Positions 50,932 through 60,024 of a DNA stretch of 64,000 bases are shown here, piece after piece. Source of the DNA: Halobacteria archaeon AArc-dxtr1 (GTDB lineage Archaea; Halobacteriota; Halobacteria; Halobacteriales; Natrialbaceae); assembly GCA_025517425.1 (NCBI GenBank), contig JAOPJY010000004.1:1-64000 (forward strand), read 5' to 3'. The position numbers were made by a program, and so were the translations under genes. How positions within the stretch are numbered: the first letter of the stretch is position 1; each line of letters opens with the position of its first letter. The notes beneath the pieces were generated by a model. The model was not told where the DNA came from and searched no databases. It saw nothing but the letters and a program-made list of their open reading frames with translations.

Positions 50932-51064
50932 ACGGCTCTCGTTTTGCTACCCGGACTCCAGGGCCCATCCAACGCTCCTGTATGCACTCCTTTCCACTCG
51001 AAACCGTCTGCTATCGGTTATTTGGGCCGCCATAACGAAACCGCCAACGAGGCTGGATAGAACT

Positions 51065-52312
51065 ATGCACGGTTCCCGAGACGACGCTGTGCTGGTGCCT
51101 GGTGTCACCGCCCCGAGCAGCGTCAGTTGTTTACGATCGCTCAACCCGCGCGGCGTCCGCACTATCGTCGGCTCTGAATCTCCCACAACGCCGGCCGCTG
51201 CGTCGCGCCATTGCGACGCGTTCGTCCAGGTGCCTGACCCTGGAGCCAGCCTCTCGGCCTACGGCGACGCGCTACTGTCGGTGGCCCGACGGGAGGACGT
51301 CACAACGATCATCCCGGTTCGAGAGGAGGACGTTCACGTCCTCGCGGCGAACCGGGACGCCTTCGCGGAGATCGTCGAGACGCCGTGGCCGGATATGGAG
51401 ACACTGGGCCGCGTCCAGGATCGGGTGAAGCTGTTCGAGGCCGCCGAAGAGGCGGGTATCGAGACCCCGAAGACGGCTCCGCTCACGGAGTGGGACGACT
51501 GGTCCGACGAGACGATCATCAAGCCACGGTACACCCTCGCCTCGCCGGAGTTCCTCGGCCCGGACGCCGATCTCTCGGACATCGGGACGACGGTGTACAA
51601 CGAGCCCGGAAAGCGTCCCTCGGCGGCGGGCTATCGTGATCGCTGGGGCCACGTTCCACTCGTCCAGGAGTATCTCTCTGATCCCCGCGAGTTCGGCTTT
51701 TTCGCCCTCTACGACCACGGCGAGCCAGTCGCGACGTTCCAGCACTGCCAACAGCGCGGCTACAAGTACTGCGGCGGGCCCAGTTCCTACCGCGAGTCGG
51801 TCGATATCCCGGCCCTCGAGACCGCAGGCCGCTCCCTGCTGGACGAACTGGAGTGGCACGGGCTCGCCATGGTCGAATTCCTGCGCGATCCCGAGACGGG
51901 CGCGTTCAAACTGATGGAGATCAATCCACGGTTCTGGTCCTCGCTTCCGTTTACCGTCCGTGCCGGCGTCGACTTCCCGCGGTACTACTGGGAGCTCGCG
52001 ACCGATCAGCCGATCTCTTTTTCTGGCGAGTACGACGTGGGCATCGGCGGCCACCTCCTGCGCGGGGAGCTGTGTCACCTCCACAGCATCCTCACCGAGG
52101 AGTATCCACTCGTCGAACGTCCCTCGTTCGCCGGTGCGCTCCGGGACGTCGCCACCTCGCTCGCCCGCAACCCCCGATTCGATTACGCGACGATCGACGA
52201 TCCAGTGCCGTTCATACAGGACGGACTCAACTCCCTCCGGGCGAGCGCCGAGGGACAGCCACTCCCCAGCGTTGGCTCGCGACCGTCACCGAAACAGCAA
52301 CCGGAGCCCTAA
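51065..52312 (+). CDS. ATP-grasp ligase of unknown substrate
   Basis: A 415-residue ATP-grasp enzyme. The pre-ATP-grasp part (1-110) is Rossmann-like, with IPVREEDVHVLAANRD. The ATP-grasp core has the lysine of DETIIKPRY, the VQEYLSDPREFG loop and the metal residues of FKLMEINPRFW. Relatives join a carboxylate to an amine and are found in sugar or peptide tailoring. ATG 51065 is the first good start after an AT-poor promoter region. No co-operonic gene reveals its substrate. Confidence 0.85.
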   Translation: MHGSRDDAVLVPGVTAPSSVSCLRSLNPRGVRTIVGSESPTTPAAASRHCDAFVQVPDPGASLSAYGDALLSVARREDVTTIIPVREEDVHVLAANRDAFAEIVETPWPDMETLGRVQDRVKLFEAAEEAGIETPKTAPLTEWDDWSDETIIKPRYTLASPEFLGPDADLSDIGTTVYNEPGKRPSAAGYRDRWGHVPLVQEYLSDPREFGFFALYDHGEPVATFQHCQQRGYKYCGGPSSYRESVDIPALETAGRSLLDELEWHGLAMVEFLRDPETGAFKLMEINPRFWSSLPFTVRAGVDFPRYYWELATDQPISFSGEYDVGIGGHLLRGELCHLHSILTEEYPLVERPSFAGALRDVATSLARNPRFDYATIDDPVPFIQDGLNSLRASAEGQPLPSVGSRPSPKQQPEP

Positions 52313-52350
52313 AACAGCCGCCCCGGCTGCAATCGCACAGCTCCGGCCGA

Positions 52351-53028
52351 TCAGGTCGTTCGGAACGCCCGGTCTCCGGCGTCTCCAAGCCCCGGGACGA
52401 TGAATCCGTGGTCGTCGAGATGGCTGTCGATCGAGACTGTCAGGAGATCAGCTTCGGGACACGACTCGCCGACTCGAAGCAGTCCCTCAGGTGCGGAAAC
52501 CGCCGAGAGGACGATCAGGTTCTCCGGCTCCGGCGAGTTCTCGACGACGTGGTCTAAGACGGTACACATCGTCGAGCCGGTCGCGAGCATCGGATCGGCG
52601 ACGATTACCGTATCGTCCTCGGTGATCTCGGGAAGCTTCACGTAGTCGACCGTGATCGGGAACGAGCCGTCTTCGTCCCGGCCGGCCTCCTCGTCGCGGC
52701 TGGCGCTGATGACACCCTGTCGGGCGCGGGGGAACGCCTTCAACAGTCCCTCGACGAACGGCGTCGCTGCCCGGAGGACGTTGATGATAACGACGTCGTC
52801 GAGTCCGCGGACGCGCTCGCCCATCGTCGGCTCCAGGGGGGTCTCGATCTCGACGTACTGGGTCTCCATCCGGCCGTCGATAATCTCGTAGCCACAGATT
52901 CGACCGAGCTTAACCAGTCCCTTCCGGAAGCTGACCTGCTCGGTTTCGACGTCTCGCAGGCGCGAGAGGGTGTCTTTCGCCAGTGCGTGGGTGACGACGT
53001 AGGCGTCGTCGCGCTCGTCGATCGTCAT
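52351..53028 (-). CDS. upp: Uracil phosphoribosyltransferase
   Basis: Upp salvages uracil to UMP using PRPP (supplied by prs). The 225-residue protein has [18 protein letters not shown], the PRPP loop [14 protein letters not shown] (usually DPMLATGGT), and the C-terminal uracil-binding [16 protein letters not shown]. The length and order match archaeal Upp. ATG 53028 is chosen; the in-frame extension upstream to 53058 has no support. Confidence 0.93.
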   Translation of the reverse strand: MTIDERDDAYVVTHALAKDTLSRLRDVETEQVSFRKGLVKLGRICGYEIIDGRMETQYVEIETPLEPTMGERVRGLDDVVIINVLRAATPFVEGLLKAFPRARQGVISASRDEEAGRDEDGSFPITVDYVKLPEITEDDTVIVADPMLATGSTMCTVLDHVVENSPEPENLIVLSAVSAPEGLLRVGESCPEADLLTVSIDSHLDDHGFIVPGLGDAGDRAFRTT

Positions 53029-53122
53029 ACGTCTACTCGCAGGCCCCGCATAGTTCATGCTATCGGTCCTCGTCCCACGCGTTCGATCCTCGATGCCACG
53101 CGCTCACACCTGGCAGCGAAGA

Positions 53123-53131
53123 AGTTTATAG
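53123..53131 (+). promoter_or_regulatory. TATA-like box
   Basis: AGTTTATAG lies about 35 bases before ATG 53162, implying a leader of roughly 8 bases. Confidence 0.45.
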
Positions 53132-53161
53132 CCGTTCGCGCCATAGCCCCGACCCAGTCGA

Positions 53162-53887
53162 ATGGAAGAGAGCATCTCGGGATTCAAGGTCCGCGGCGAC
53201 TGGGCGACCGTCGTCGAGCACGGCGAGCGCGTCACCCGCGCCCTGCGAGAGGCCGGTGTCCACGACCCCGATCACGACTCCGGCGCGCGATTCGCCCGCG
53301 CGTTCGACGAGTGGGAGGAATGGCGTCCCAAGGCCCACGAGACGCTCGAGGTCGACGTCAGCGAGAAGACCGCAGACCAGGCCAGCGTCGAAGAGGGCGA
53401 AGGCGAGAAGGCAGGTAAGGATCCGGACGAGGACATCAAGACGGCCGGGCAGAAGCTTTCGGAATCCTACGAGAAACTGGAAGACGACGATGCCGACGCC
53501 GCCGTCGACACCTGGAAGGAGTCGATCGACTACGTCACTCGGGCGGCCGACTCCGCCGGCCGGAAGGCGCTGCGACGGGTCGAGGACACAGTCTACCAGA
53601 ACGTGATGACCCAGCTCGCCCCCTACTACTTCGACAACGAGCTCGTCAGCGCGAACATCCAGCAGTCGACTCGAAACGGCGGCGACAACGGCGAGCGGTT
53701 CGTCTTCGAGGTAAACGTCAACGACGACGTGCTCAAAGAGGATGTCTCGGACTCACTTGCGACCTACGAGGACGAGATCGACCGCTGGCACGTCTCGACC
53801 GAAAAAGACACCGACGCCGCCGAGGCGATCGAGGGCGTCGAACCGCCGCCGGAACCCGAAGATCACTCGCGGTCGACGACGAACTGA
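53162..53887 (+). CDS. DUF5828-like conserved haloarchaeal protein
   Basis: A 241-residue soluble acidic protein. It begins MEESISGFKVRGDWATVVEHG, which I recall as the start of the DUF5828 family. The middle (80-120) is a charged linker; the second half is helical then beta (NGERFVFEVNVNDDVLKEDV). There is no signal peptide, Cys cluster or catalytic motif. Function is unknown. It is followed at 84 bases by the PiT-type permease on the same strand. Confidence 0.7.
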   Translation: MEESISGFKVRGDWATVVEHGERVTRALREAGVHDPDHDSGARFARAFDEWEEWRPKAHETLEVDVSEKTADQASVEEGEGEKAGKDPDEDIKTAGQKLSESYEKLEDDDADAAVDTWKESIDYVTRAADSAGRKALRRVEDTVYQNVMTQLAPYYFDNELVSANIQQSTRNGGDNGERFVFEVNVNDDVLKEDVSDSLATYEDEIDRWHVSTEKDTDAAEAIEGVEPPPEPEDHSRSTTN

Positions 53888-53970
53888 CGCGTTCAATTCC
53901 CGCGTTCGCCTTCCACACCGTTTCCGGGGTCGGCACACACTTGTACCACCCCGCAGTAAGGACCGGATAG

Positions 53971-55158
53971 ATGGTCGATCCCGCCACGGTCGCGACGTTT
54001 CTGGTCGCCGCCGTCGCCAGCCTCTTTATGGCGTGGGCGATTGGCGCCGGTTCCAGCGGCTCGACCCCGTTTGCGCCAGCGGTCGGCGCAAACGCGATCT
54101 CCGTCATGCGGGCGGGCTTTCTCGTCGGCATCTTCGGCTTCGCGGGAGCGGTGTTACAGGGGGCGAACGTCTCCGAGGCCGTCGGCCGCGATCTCATCGA
54201 CGGTGTCGTTCTCTCGCCGACGGCGGCCACGCTCGCGCTGACGATCGCCGCGACGCTGGTCGCGATCGGCATCTTCACCGGGTATCCGATCGCGACGGCC
54301 TTTACCGTCACCGGCGCGGTCGTCGGCGTCGGCCTTGCGATGGGGGGCGATCCGGCCTGGCCGAAGTACGCCGAGATCCTTACGCTGTGGGTGTTGACCC
54401 CCTTCGTCGGCGGCGGCCTCGCCTACGCGATCGCTCGACTGCTACGGGACGAACCGATCGCCGAGGAGGTGCTGATCGTCGGACTGGCGGCGCTCGTCGG
54501 TGCCGTCGTCGCCAACATCGAGTTCGCCGTCCTCGGCCCGACCGACGGCGGCGCCTCGATCGCCCAGACCGTCGCCGGCTGGCTGCCACTCGCGCCGATC
54601 CTCGGTATCGCCCTCGCGACTGCCCTCATGGCCGTTGCCTGGGCGACCGCGATCGGGCTCGATCTCGGAAACGGCCTCGAGCGTGGCGAGCGCCACTTTC
54701 TGTTACTGCTGGGTGCGCTCGTCGCGTTCTCCGCTGGCGGCAGCCAGGTCGGTCTCGCGATCGGACCCTTGATTCCGCTCTCGGGTGACGTCGGCCTCCC
54801 GTTGCTCGCCTTGCTGCTCGGCGGCGGCTTCGGACTCTTGCTTGGCTCCTGGACCGGTGCCCCGCGGATGATCAAGGCGATCTCCCAGGACTACTCCTCG
54901 CTGGGGCCACGTCGCTCGATCGCCGCACTCATCCCCTCGTTCGCGATCGCCCAGGTCGCCGTCCTCTACGGCATTCCGGTCTCCTTTAACGAGATTATCG
55001 TCAGTTCGATCATCGGCAGCGGGTACGCGGCTGCAGGCGGTGGCGGCGTCAGTCCTCGGAAGATGGGCTACACCGTCCTGGCGTGGATCCTCTCGCTCGT
55101 CGGCGCTGTCGTCCTCTCCTTTGCCGGCTTCGCAGCCGTCGACTGGCTGCTCGGCTGA
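53971..55158 (+). CDS. PiT-family anion permease, distant third copy
   Basis: A 395-residue PiT-family permease with about 11 hydrophobic segments. The signature repeats are FAPAVGANAISVMRAGFLVG in the first half and SAGGSQVGLAIGPLIPL in the second, where the canonical Asn-x-Ala pattern (SNVANA) is replaced by SQVGLA. It lacks the acidic loop of the pair at 41-45 kb and is clearly more distant from them than they are from each other. It may carry phosphate, sulfate or another anion. Confidence 0.85.
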   Translation: MVDPATVATFLVAAVASLFMAWAIGAGSSGSTPFAPAVGANAISVMRAGFLVGIFGFAGAVLQGANVSEAVGRDLIDGVVLSPTAATLALTIAATLVAIGIFTGYPIATAFTVTGAVVGVGLAMGGDPAWPKYAEILTLWVLTPFVGGGLAYAIARLLRDEPIAEEVLIVGLAALVGAVVANIEFAVLGPTDGGASIAQTVAGWLPLAPILGIALATALMAVAWATAIGLDLGNGLERGERHFLLLLGALVAFSAGGSQVGLAIGPLIPLSGDVGLPLLALLLGGGFGLLLGSWTGAPRMIKAISQDYSSLGPRRSIAALIPSFAIAQVAVLYGIPVSFNEIIVSSIIGSGYAAAGGGGVSPRKMGYTVLAWILSLVGAVVLSFAGFAAVDWLLG

Positions 55159-55234
55159 TGAACGCGCTTTGCTCCCTCGCGTCCGTCCCGACCGATATCG
55201 AACGCTCTTTACACCGACGGCAGTAAGGTCGACC

Positions 55235-55930
55235 ATGGACGACTCCGAACCGGTCCACTGGCGCCGGGACGCGACCACCTCCCGAACCGTTCGGCTTCTC
55301 TGGTCACTTGGCGTCGGGACCTTCTTCGCCGCGATCGGAATCATCGTCTTCTGGCGGCTCTACGATCTGGCCGGACAGATTGGCGGCCAGACCGTTCTCG
55401 CCGTCGCCCTCCTCGCGCTCATCGCCACGATTCTTGCACTCGCGGTCGTCGGCCGAACGGAAGCGGGCCTCGATCGTCTCGCAGAGCGGCTCCCGATCGA
55501 GAGCGCCTCGCCACAGGCGCTCGAACGAGTCAGAGACGCCGCGGTCGGCGCCGTGGCGATGGGTGGTGTCATTTGGGTGCTGATGATGGCCGGCCGCATC
55601 GTCTCCCAGCGTGACCTCATCGAACTCGGTGCTGGCCCGTTCACGGGGCTTGCCGCCCTGCTGATCCCGCTCGCGCTGGTCGCGCTCGTGCTCGCCTCGT
55701 TCCTTCGGTCGGTCGGTGCGTTCGACCGCGAGAGCCGCACCATCTACCTCTACGACCCGGATCAGGCAGTCGATCTCGAACACATCGAGGCCGTCTCCAT
55801 TCGGACGGTCGGCGACGCTGCCGTGCTTCGACTGCGCTACGCACAGCCCGACGGCCAGTACGTTCAGGGCCCACGGCGGATCGTCGTTCCGCAGTCGGTC
55901 GCCCGAGAGGTCGAATCGCTCGTCGGTTGA
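55235..55930 (+). CDS. Membrane protein with C-terminal beta domain
   Basis: A 231-residue protein with four hydrophobic segments (about 22-43, 52-72, 106-124 and 138-162) and a soluble C-terminal domain (170-231) that reads like a small beta-sheet (IYLYDPDQAVDLEHIEAVSI, AVLRLRYAQPDG). The protein resembles uncharacterised haloarchaeal membrane proteins. It follows the third PiT gene by 76 bases on the same strand. Function unknown. Confidence 0.72.
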   Translation: MDDSEPVHWRRDATTSRTVRLLWSLGVGTFFAAIGIIVFWRLYDLAGQIGGQTVLAVALLALIATILALAVVGRTEAGLDRLAERLPIESASPQALERVRDAAVGAVAMGGVIWVLMMAGRIVSQRDLIELGAGPFTGLAALLIPLALVALVLASFLRSVGAFDRESRTIYLYDPDQAVDLEHIEAVSIRTVGDAAVLRLRYAQPDGQYVQGPRRIVVPQSVAREVESLVG

Positions 55931-55977
55931 CCCACCATCTCCGATCTTCGCGGCTTCTCCAGACAAGCACTGGCCGA

Positions 55978-57762
55978 CTAGTTCTCCGACTCCCAGCCGA
56001 TTTCAAAACGCGCGCCTCCGTGTCTCCCTTCGGCCAGTGAGATGCTCCAACCGTGTGCGTCGGCAACTTGCTCGACGATGCTGAGTCCGAACCCGGTTCC
56101 CTCGCTCGAGCTGCTGTGGCCGGCATCGAACACCGTTGTCTGATCGCCTGCTGGTATCCCTGGTCCGTCGTCTTCGACGTAGAATCCGTCCTCGGTCTGT
56201 CCAACTGAAACCGTCACGTCGCTACCAGCGTGTTCGATCGCGTTCGAAAACAGGTTTTCGAGGAGCTGTCTGAGCCGGGTCTCGTCCGCCTCGATCCCGC
56301 CCATCGTCTCGACGATCGCTAACGTGGCCTGCTCGTGGCCGTCTGCGGCGGTCTTCCAGGCGGTGTCTGCTGCCGCCGCGAGATCGACGGCCTCTGTCGT
56401 CTCGAGATCTTGTCCCGCCTGGGCGAACTGAAGCAGGTCCTCGATGAGACACTCCATCCACGCAAGCGCATCGTCGACCGCGTCGAGGTGCTCGTTATCA
56501 CACTCGTCTCGCGCGAGCTCCAATCGCCCCTTGGCAAGTGTCAGCGGATTTTTGAGGTCGTGTGAGACGATGCTTGCGAACTCGTCCAATCGCTTGTTTT
56601 GCTGTTCGAGCGCCCGCTGGTGCTCCTCTCGATCCGTCACATCCTGTTGGAACCCGACCCAGCGTACGATCATCCCCTCTGCATCCTTGATTGGGGCGAT
56701 GCTCACTCGATTCCAGAACTGCTCGCCGTTCCGGCGGTAGTTCCGAAGCTCCACTCCCGCCGGCTCGCCTGCATCGATCCCCTCGCGCAACTTGTTGACG
56801 GGAGCCGGCTCCGTCTGTTCTCCCTGGAGAAATCGACAGTTGCGTCCGAGTGACGCCTCGCGATCGTATCCCGTCAGCGCCTCGAACTCCTCGTTGATGT
56901 ACACCATGGGGTTGTCCTCCCGCGAGGGATCACTCATTGTAATCCCGATTGGCGCTTCGTCCATCGCCTGCGTCTTGTACTCGAGGTCTCGTTCCCGCCG
57001 GCGTTCTTCCGTGCGGTCCCGAAGAATGCCGACGCTCCCCTCGAAGGACTCACCGTCGTACGGAAGCGCAGCCATATGATCTCGACACGGGATTGGCGTT
57101 CCCTCTCGCGGGTGAATCTCGATGTCGAACTGTTCGGTGGTGGTGCCGTCCTCCGAGAGGATCGACCCCAGCTTAGCCTCGGCTTTCTCGACCCCCTCTG
57201 GCGACTTCATCAGGCTCGGTGAACTCCCGAGAATAGTCTCTCTGTCGTAGCCAGTCAGCTCCGCAAACAGCTCGTTAACGAACTCAAAGCGTCCCGATTC
57301 GTCGATCACGTAGATCGGATAGCCGAGCGCTTTCAACACTGTTGCGTACCGCTTTGCGACCTCCTGGGTCTGACTCTCTTCGACCGCCTGTCCGACGCGG
57401 TTTGCGAGTCGTCGTTGCTGATCCGCCCCTCCCTTCTGAAAGTAGCCCGTGACACCTGCATTGAGCGCCTGGCTCGCAATCTCTTCGCTCCCTTTTCCGG
57501 TGTACAACACGAACGGAATCGTGACGTCGGCATCGCAGATTGCCTCGAAGAACTCGAGTCCGGTTTGTTCTGGCATGTCGTAGTCGCTGATGACGCAGTC
57601 GAACGATCCCTCGAGAAGACGGTCGAGCGCGGCTTCGGCGGACGTCTCGCTAACGACTGTCGGATTCGAAAGCTCCCGATTGAGGAATTCGGCCGTGAGC
57701 TCGAGCGTCGAGGGGTCATCGTCAACGTGTAACACTCTCGTCGAGCTGGCGACCGTATGCAT
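55978..57762 (-). CDS. Receiver-PAS-LOV-histidine kinase, likely blue-light sensor
   Basis: A 594-residue signalling protein. Order: a receiver domain (1-125; acidic pocket Asp14-16, phospho-Asp60, Lys110), a PAS domain (139-255), a LOV-type PAS domain (265-378), and a histidine kinase (dimerisation box with His401 in SHDLKNPL; N box NLFSNAIEHA; G boxes DDGPGIP and GTGFGLSIV). The LOV call rests on GRNCRFLQ with Cys309, plus Asn341, Asn351 (NYRRNGEQFWN) and Gln372 (GFQQDVT), the residues that bind flavin and form the light adduct. So it should sense blue light, though redox state is an alternative. No separate response regulator is adjacent; the receiver is N-terminal. Confidence 0.9.
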   Translation of the reverse strand: MHTVASSTRVLHVDDDPSTLELTAEFLNRELSNPTVVSETSAEAALDRLLEGSFDCVISDYDMPEQTGLEFFEAICDADVTIPFVLYTGKGSEEIASQALNAGVTGYFQKGGADQQRRLANRVGQAVEESQTQEVAKRYATVLKALGYPIYVIDESGRFEFVNELFAELTGYDRETILGSSPSLMKSPEGVEKAEAKLGSILSEDGTTTEQFDIEIHPREGTPIPCRDHMAALPYDGESFEGSVGILRDRTEERRRERDLEYKTQAMDEAPIGITMSDPSREDNPMVYINEEFEALTGYDREASLGRNCRFLQGEQTEPAPVNKLREGIDAGEPAGVELRNYRRNGEQFWNRVSIAPIKDAEGMIVRWVGFQQDVTDREEHQRALEQQNKRLDEFASIVSHDLKNPLTLAKGRLELARDECDNEHLDAVDDALAWMECLIEDLLQFAQAGQDLETTEAVDLAAAADTAWKTAADGHEQATLAIVETMGGIEADETRLRQLLENLFSNAIEHAGSDVTVSVGQTEDGFYVEDDGPGIPAGDQTTVFDAGHSSSSEGTGFGLSIVEQVADAHGWSISLAEGRHGGARFEIGWESEN

Positions 57763-57828
57763 ACGATCGAATCGAACCCGCCTTGAATAAGCGTGTCGCC
57801 CAACGAGAGCGTTCGTCGCTCCCGAATT

Positions 57829-59214
57829 TCAGGGTTCGTGGTCGGTGGTCACCTCGTCCCCGTCGCCCTCGCTACCTTCGTCGTCGCTCGTCTGTAACTG
57901 GGCTTTCATAATGCGCGTGTTCTCGACATCGACGACGGTGATCTGGACATCGTCGTAGGAAATCTCTTCGCCTTCCTCGACGAGCCGGCCGGCGCGGTTG
58001 AAAATGAAGCCAGCGATCGTCTCGAACTCCTCGCCTTCCGGGAGTTCGATATCGAGTGCCTCGTTGACGTCCTCGATGTTGACCTCACCACGAACCAGCA
58101 CCGTCTGATCGTCGACCGTCTCGATCGGCTCCTCCTCCCCGCCTTCCAAGATCTCGCCGACGATCTCTTCGATCAGGTCCTCCATCGTTACCAGCCCCTC
58201 TGTAGTGCCGAACTCGTCGATGACGATCGCCATGTGCATCCGGTTCTCACGCATCTCCGTGAGCAACTCGTCGACGTTCTTCGATTCGGGGACGTGCAGC
58301 GTCGGCTGGATGACATCCTCTAGACGGAGCTCGTCGGCGTCGGTCTCACCGTAGCTTCGGTCCCGGACAAGGTCCCTGATATGGACGATTCCGAGGACGT
58401 TGTCCAGACTCCCCTCGTAGACCGGGATCCGGGCGTGACTGCTTTGAATGCACGTTTCGATCGCCTCGTCGATGTCTGCATCCTTCGACACCGCGGTCAT
58501 ATCCAGACGCGGCGTCATCACCTCCTTGACGATCGTGTTGTTAAACCGGAAGATGCGTGTCAGCATCTCGTGTTCTTCCTCTTCTAAGACGCCCTCGCGC
58601 TCGCCGGACTCGATCATCTCCTGGATCTCGTCGCGGGTAACGTACGGTGATTCGATCGCCCCCGTCGAACCGGTGAGTTTGTTCACCTGTCGCGTGAGAT
58701 AATCGAAGAGAACGATCAGCGGGAACAGCAGGTACTCCGTCGCCTTCAGCGGCTTCGAGATCCGAACCGCCCACGACTCGGTGTTCTCGACGGCGTAGGA
58801 CTTGGGGACGCTCTCCCCGAACAGTAAGACGATGGCGGTGATCCCGAACGTCGCGAGTACGACACCAAGGAGCCCACCGAAGTGGATCGAGAGGACCGCC
58901 GTCGCGATCGAAGACATCGCGATGTTGACGATGTTGTTGCCGACGAGGATCGTCACGAGCAGCCGGTGGGGATCGTCTTTGAGCGTCTTTACTAGTGCGG
59001 CACCGTCGATCCCTTCCTCGACCATCCCCTCGAGGCGATGTTTGGGAAGATTGAACATCGCGATCTCCGACGACGAGAAGAAGCCAGAGAGCACGATGAG
59101 GACGGTAACCGCGAGCACACCCCCGACGGTGACTGTCGTCTGGTCGACGTCGATGCCGACGATCGGCACCTCGTAGGTAGCGAGGATGACCTCGAACAGC
59201 GGAGATATCGCCAT
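57829..59214 (-). CDS. CNNM/CorC-HlyC-family membrane protein
   Basis: A 461-residue protein: a DUF21 transmembrane domain (about 1-190, beginning with the small-residue SGFFSSSEIAMF motif of the family), a CBS pair (about 205-330) and a C-terminal CorC_HlyC domain (about 340-425) before an acidic tail. Relatives (CNNM, CorC/YfjD) are linked to magnesium or cobalt efflux; an older name is hemolysin-like. CBS pairs bind adenine nucleotides. ATG 59214 is chosen, with a GGTTAATC box about 29 bases upstream; GTG 59268 is the alternative. Confidence 0.9.
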   Translation of the reverse strand: MAISPLFEVILATYEVPIVGIDVDQTTVTVGGVLAVTVLIVLSGFFSSSEIAMFNLPKHRLEGMVEEGIDGAALVKTLKDDPHRLLVTILVGNNIVNIAMSSIATAVLSIHFGGLLGVVLATFGITAIVLLFGESVPKSYAVENTESWAVRISKPLKATEYLLFPLIVLFDYLTRQVNKLTGSTGAIESPYVTRDEIQEMIESGEREGVLEEEEHEMLTRIFRFNNTIVKEVMTPRLDMTAVSKDADIDEAIETCIQSSHARIPVYEGSLDNVLGIVHIRDLVRDRSYGETDADELRLEDVIQPTLHVPESKNVDELLTEMRENRMHMAIVIDEFGTTEGLVTMEDLIEEIVGEILEGGEEEPIETVDDQTVLVRGEVNIEDVNEALDIELPEGEEFETIAGFIFNRAGRLVEEGEEISYDDVQITVVDVENTRIMKAQLQTSDDEGSEGDGDEVTTDHEP

Positions 59215-59410
59215 TGATCGTCCCTTCGTTGTCACCGAGTTGATTAACCATTTGCCCTTTTTTGCCACCTCAGGCGGCCGGTCGGTCGCGTTCGTGGCGC
59301 ATCCGAGCGCAACAACGTGACGATACGATTATCCGACCGCTGGCCGAACGGTCTCGTATGGCTGTGCTCACGTATCGCTTTCACGGCCGCTCTCTGTGCG
59401 GTGATCGACT

Positions 59411-60001
59411 GTGACTGGAGCCGAACTCGATCGCGCCGGACAGGCGATTCGAGACGGTGAACTCGTCGTCTACCCTACCGAGACGGTCTACGGGTTGGCC
59501 GCCGACGCGCTCGACCCGACGGCGGTCGACCGCGTCTTCGCGGCCAAAGACCGCGATCGGGCGCAACCGATCTCGGCTGCGTTTCCCTCGGTTCCCGCTG
59601 CCGTCGAACACGTTCGGGCGACCGACCGCGAACGACGGTTTATGGCCTCGTTTCTGCCGGGCCCGGTCACCGTCCTCTGTCGCGCTCGTGACTCCGTTCC
59701 CGACGTGCTGACGGCGGGCCGGGATCGGGTTGGCGTTCGCGTTCCGGATCAGCCCCTTGCGCTGGCGCTTTGCGAACGAGCCGGGACACCGATCACGTCG
59801 ACCAGCGCAAACGTCAGCGGGAACCCGAGCGTGCGCACGGTCGCAGACCTAGATCCGGAGATCCGCGACTGCGCGTCCGTGATCGTTGACGGCGGTGAAA
59901 CCGGGGGAACGGAGAGCACCGTCGTCGACGTCTCGTCGGAGGCGATCGTTCGGCGGGGTGAACTCGCCGACGAGATCGAACGGTGGCTCGCGGAGAACTG
60001 A
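59411..60001 (+). CDS. YrdC/Sua5-domain threonylcarbamoyl-AMP synthase
   Basis: A 196-residue YrdC-domain protein. It makes threonylcarbamoyl-AMP, the precursor of the t6A base of tRNAs reading ANN codons. Conserved stretches are VVYPTETVYGLAADAL at the N terminus, the ISAAFPS variation of the KxR...P site (AKDRDRAQPIS), LPGPVTVLC, and TSTSANVSGNPS with ESTVVDVS at the end. It is the short form without the C-terminal Sua5 domain. Start GTG 59411; no ATG fits near it. Confidence 0.9.
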   Translation: MTGAELDRAGQAIRDGELVVYPTETVYGLAADALDPTAVDRVFAAKDRDRAQPISAAFPSVPAAVEHVRATDRERRFMASFLPGPVTVLCRARDSVPDVLTAGRDRVGVRVPDQPLALALCERAGTPITSTSANVSGNPSVRTVADLDPEIRDCASVIVDGGETGGTESTVVDVSSEAIVRRGELADEIERWLAEN

Positions 60002-60024
60002 CGAGCGACCCTCGAGGCTGAGTA

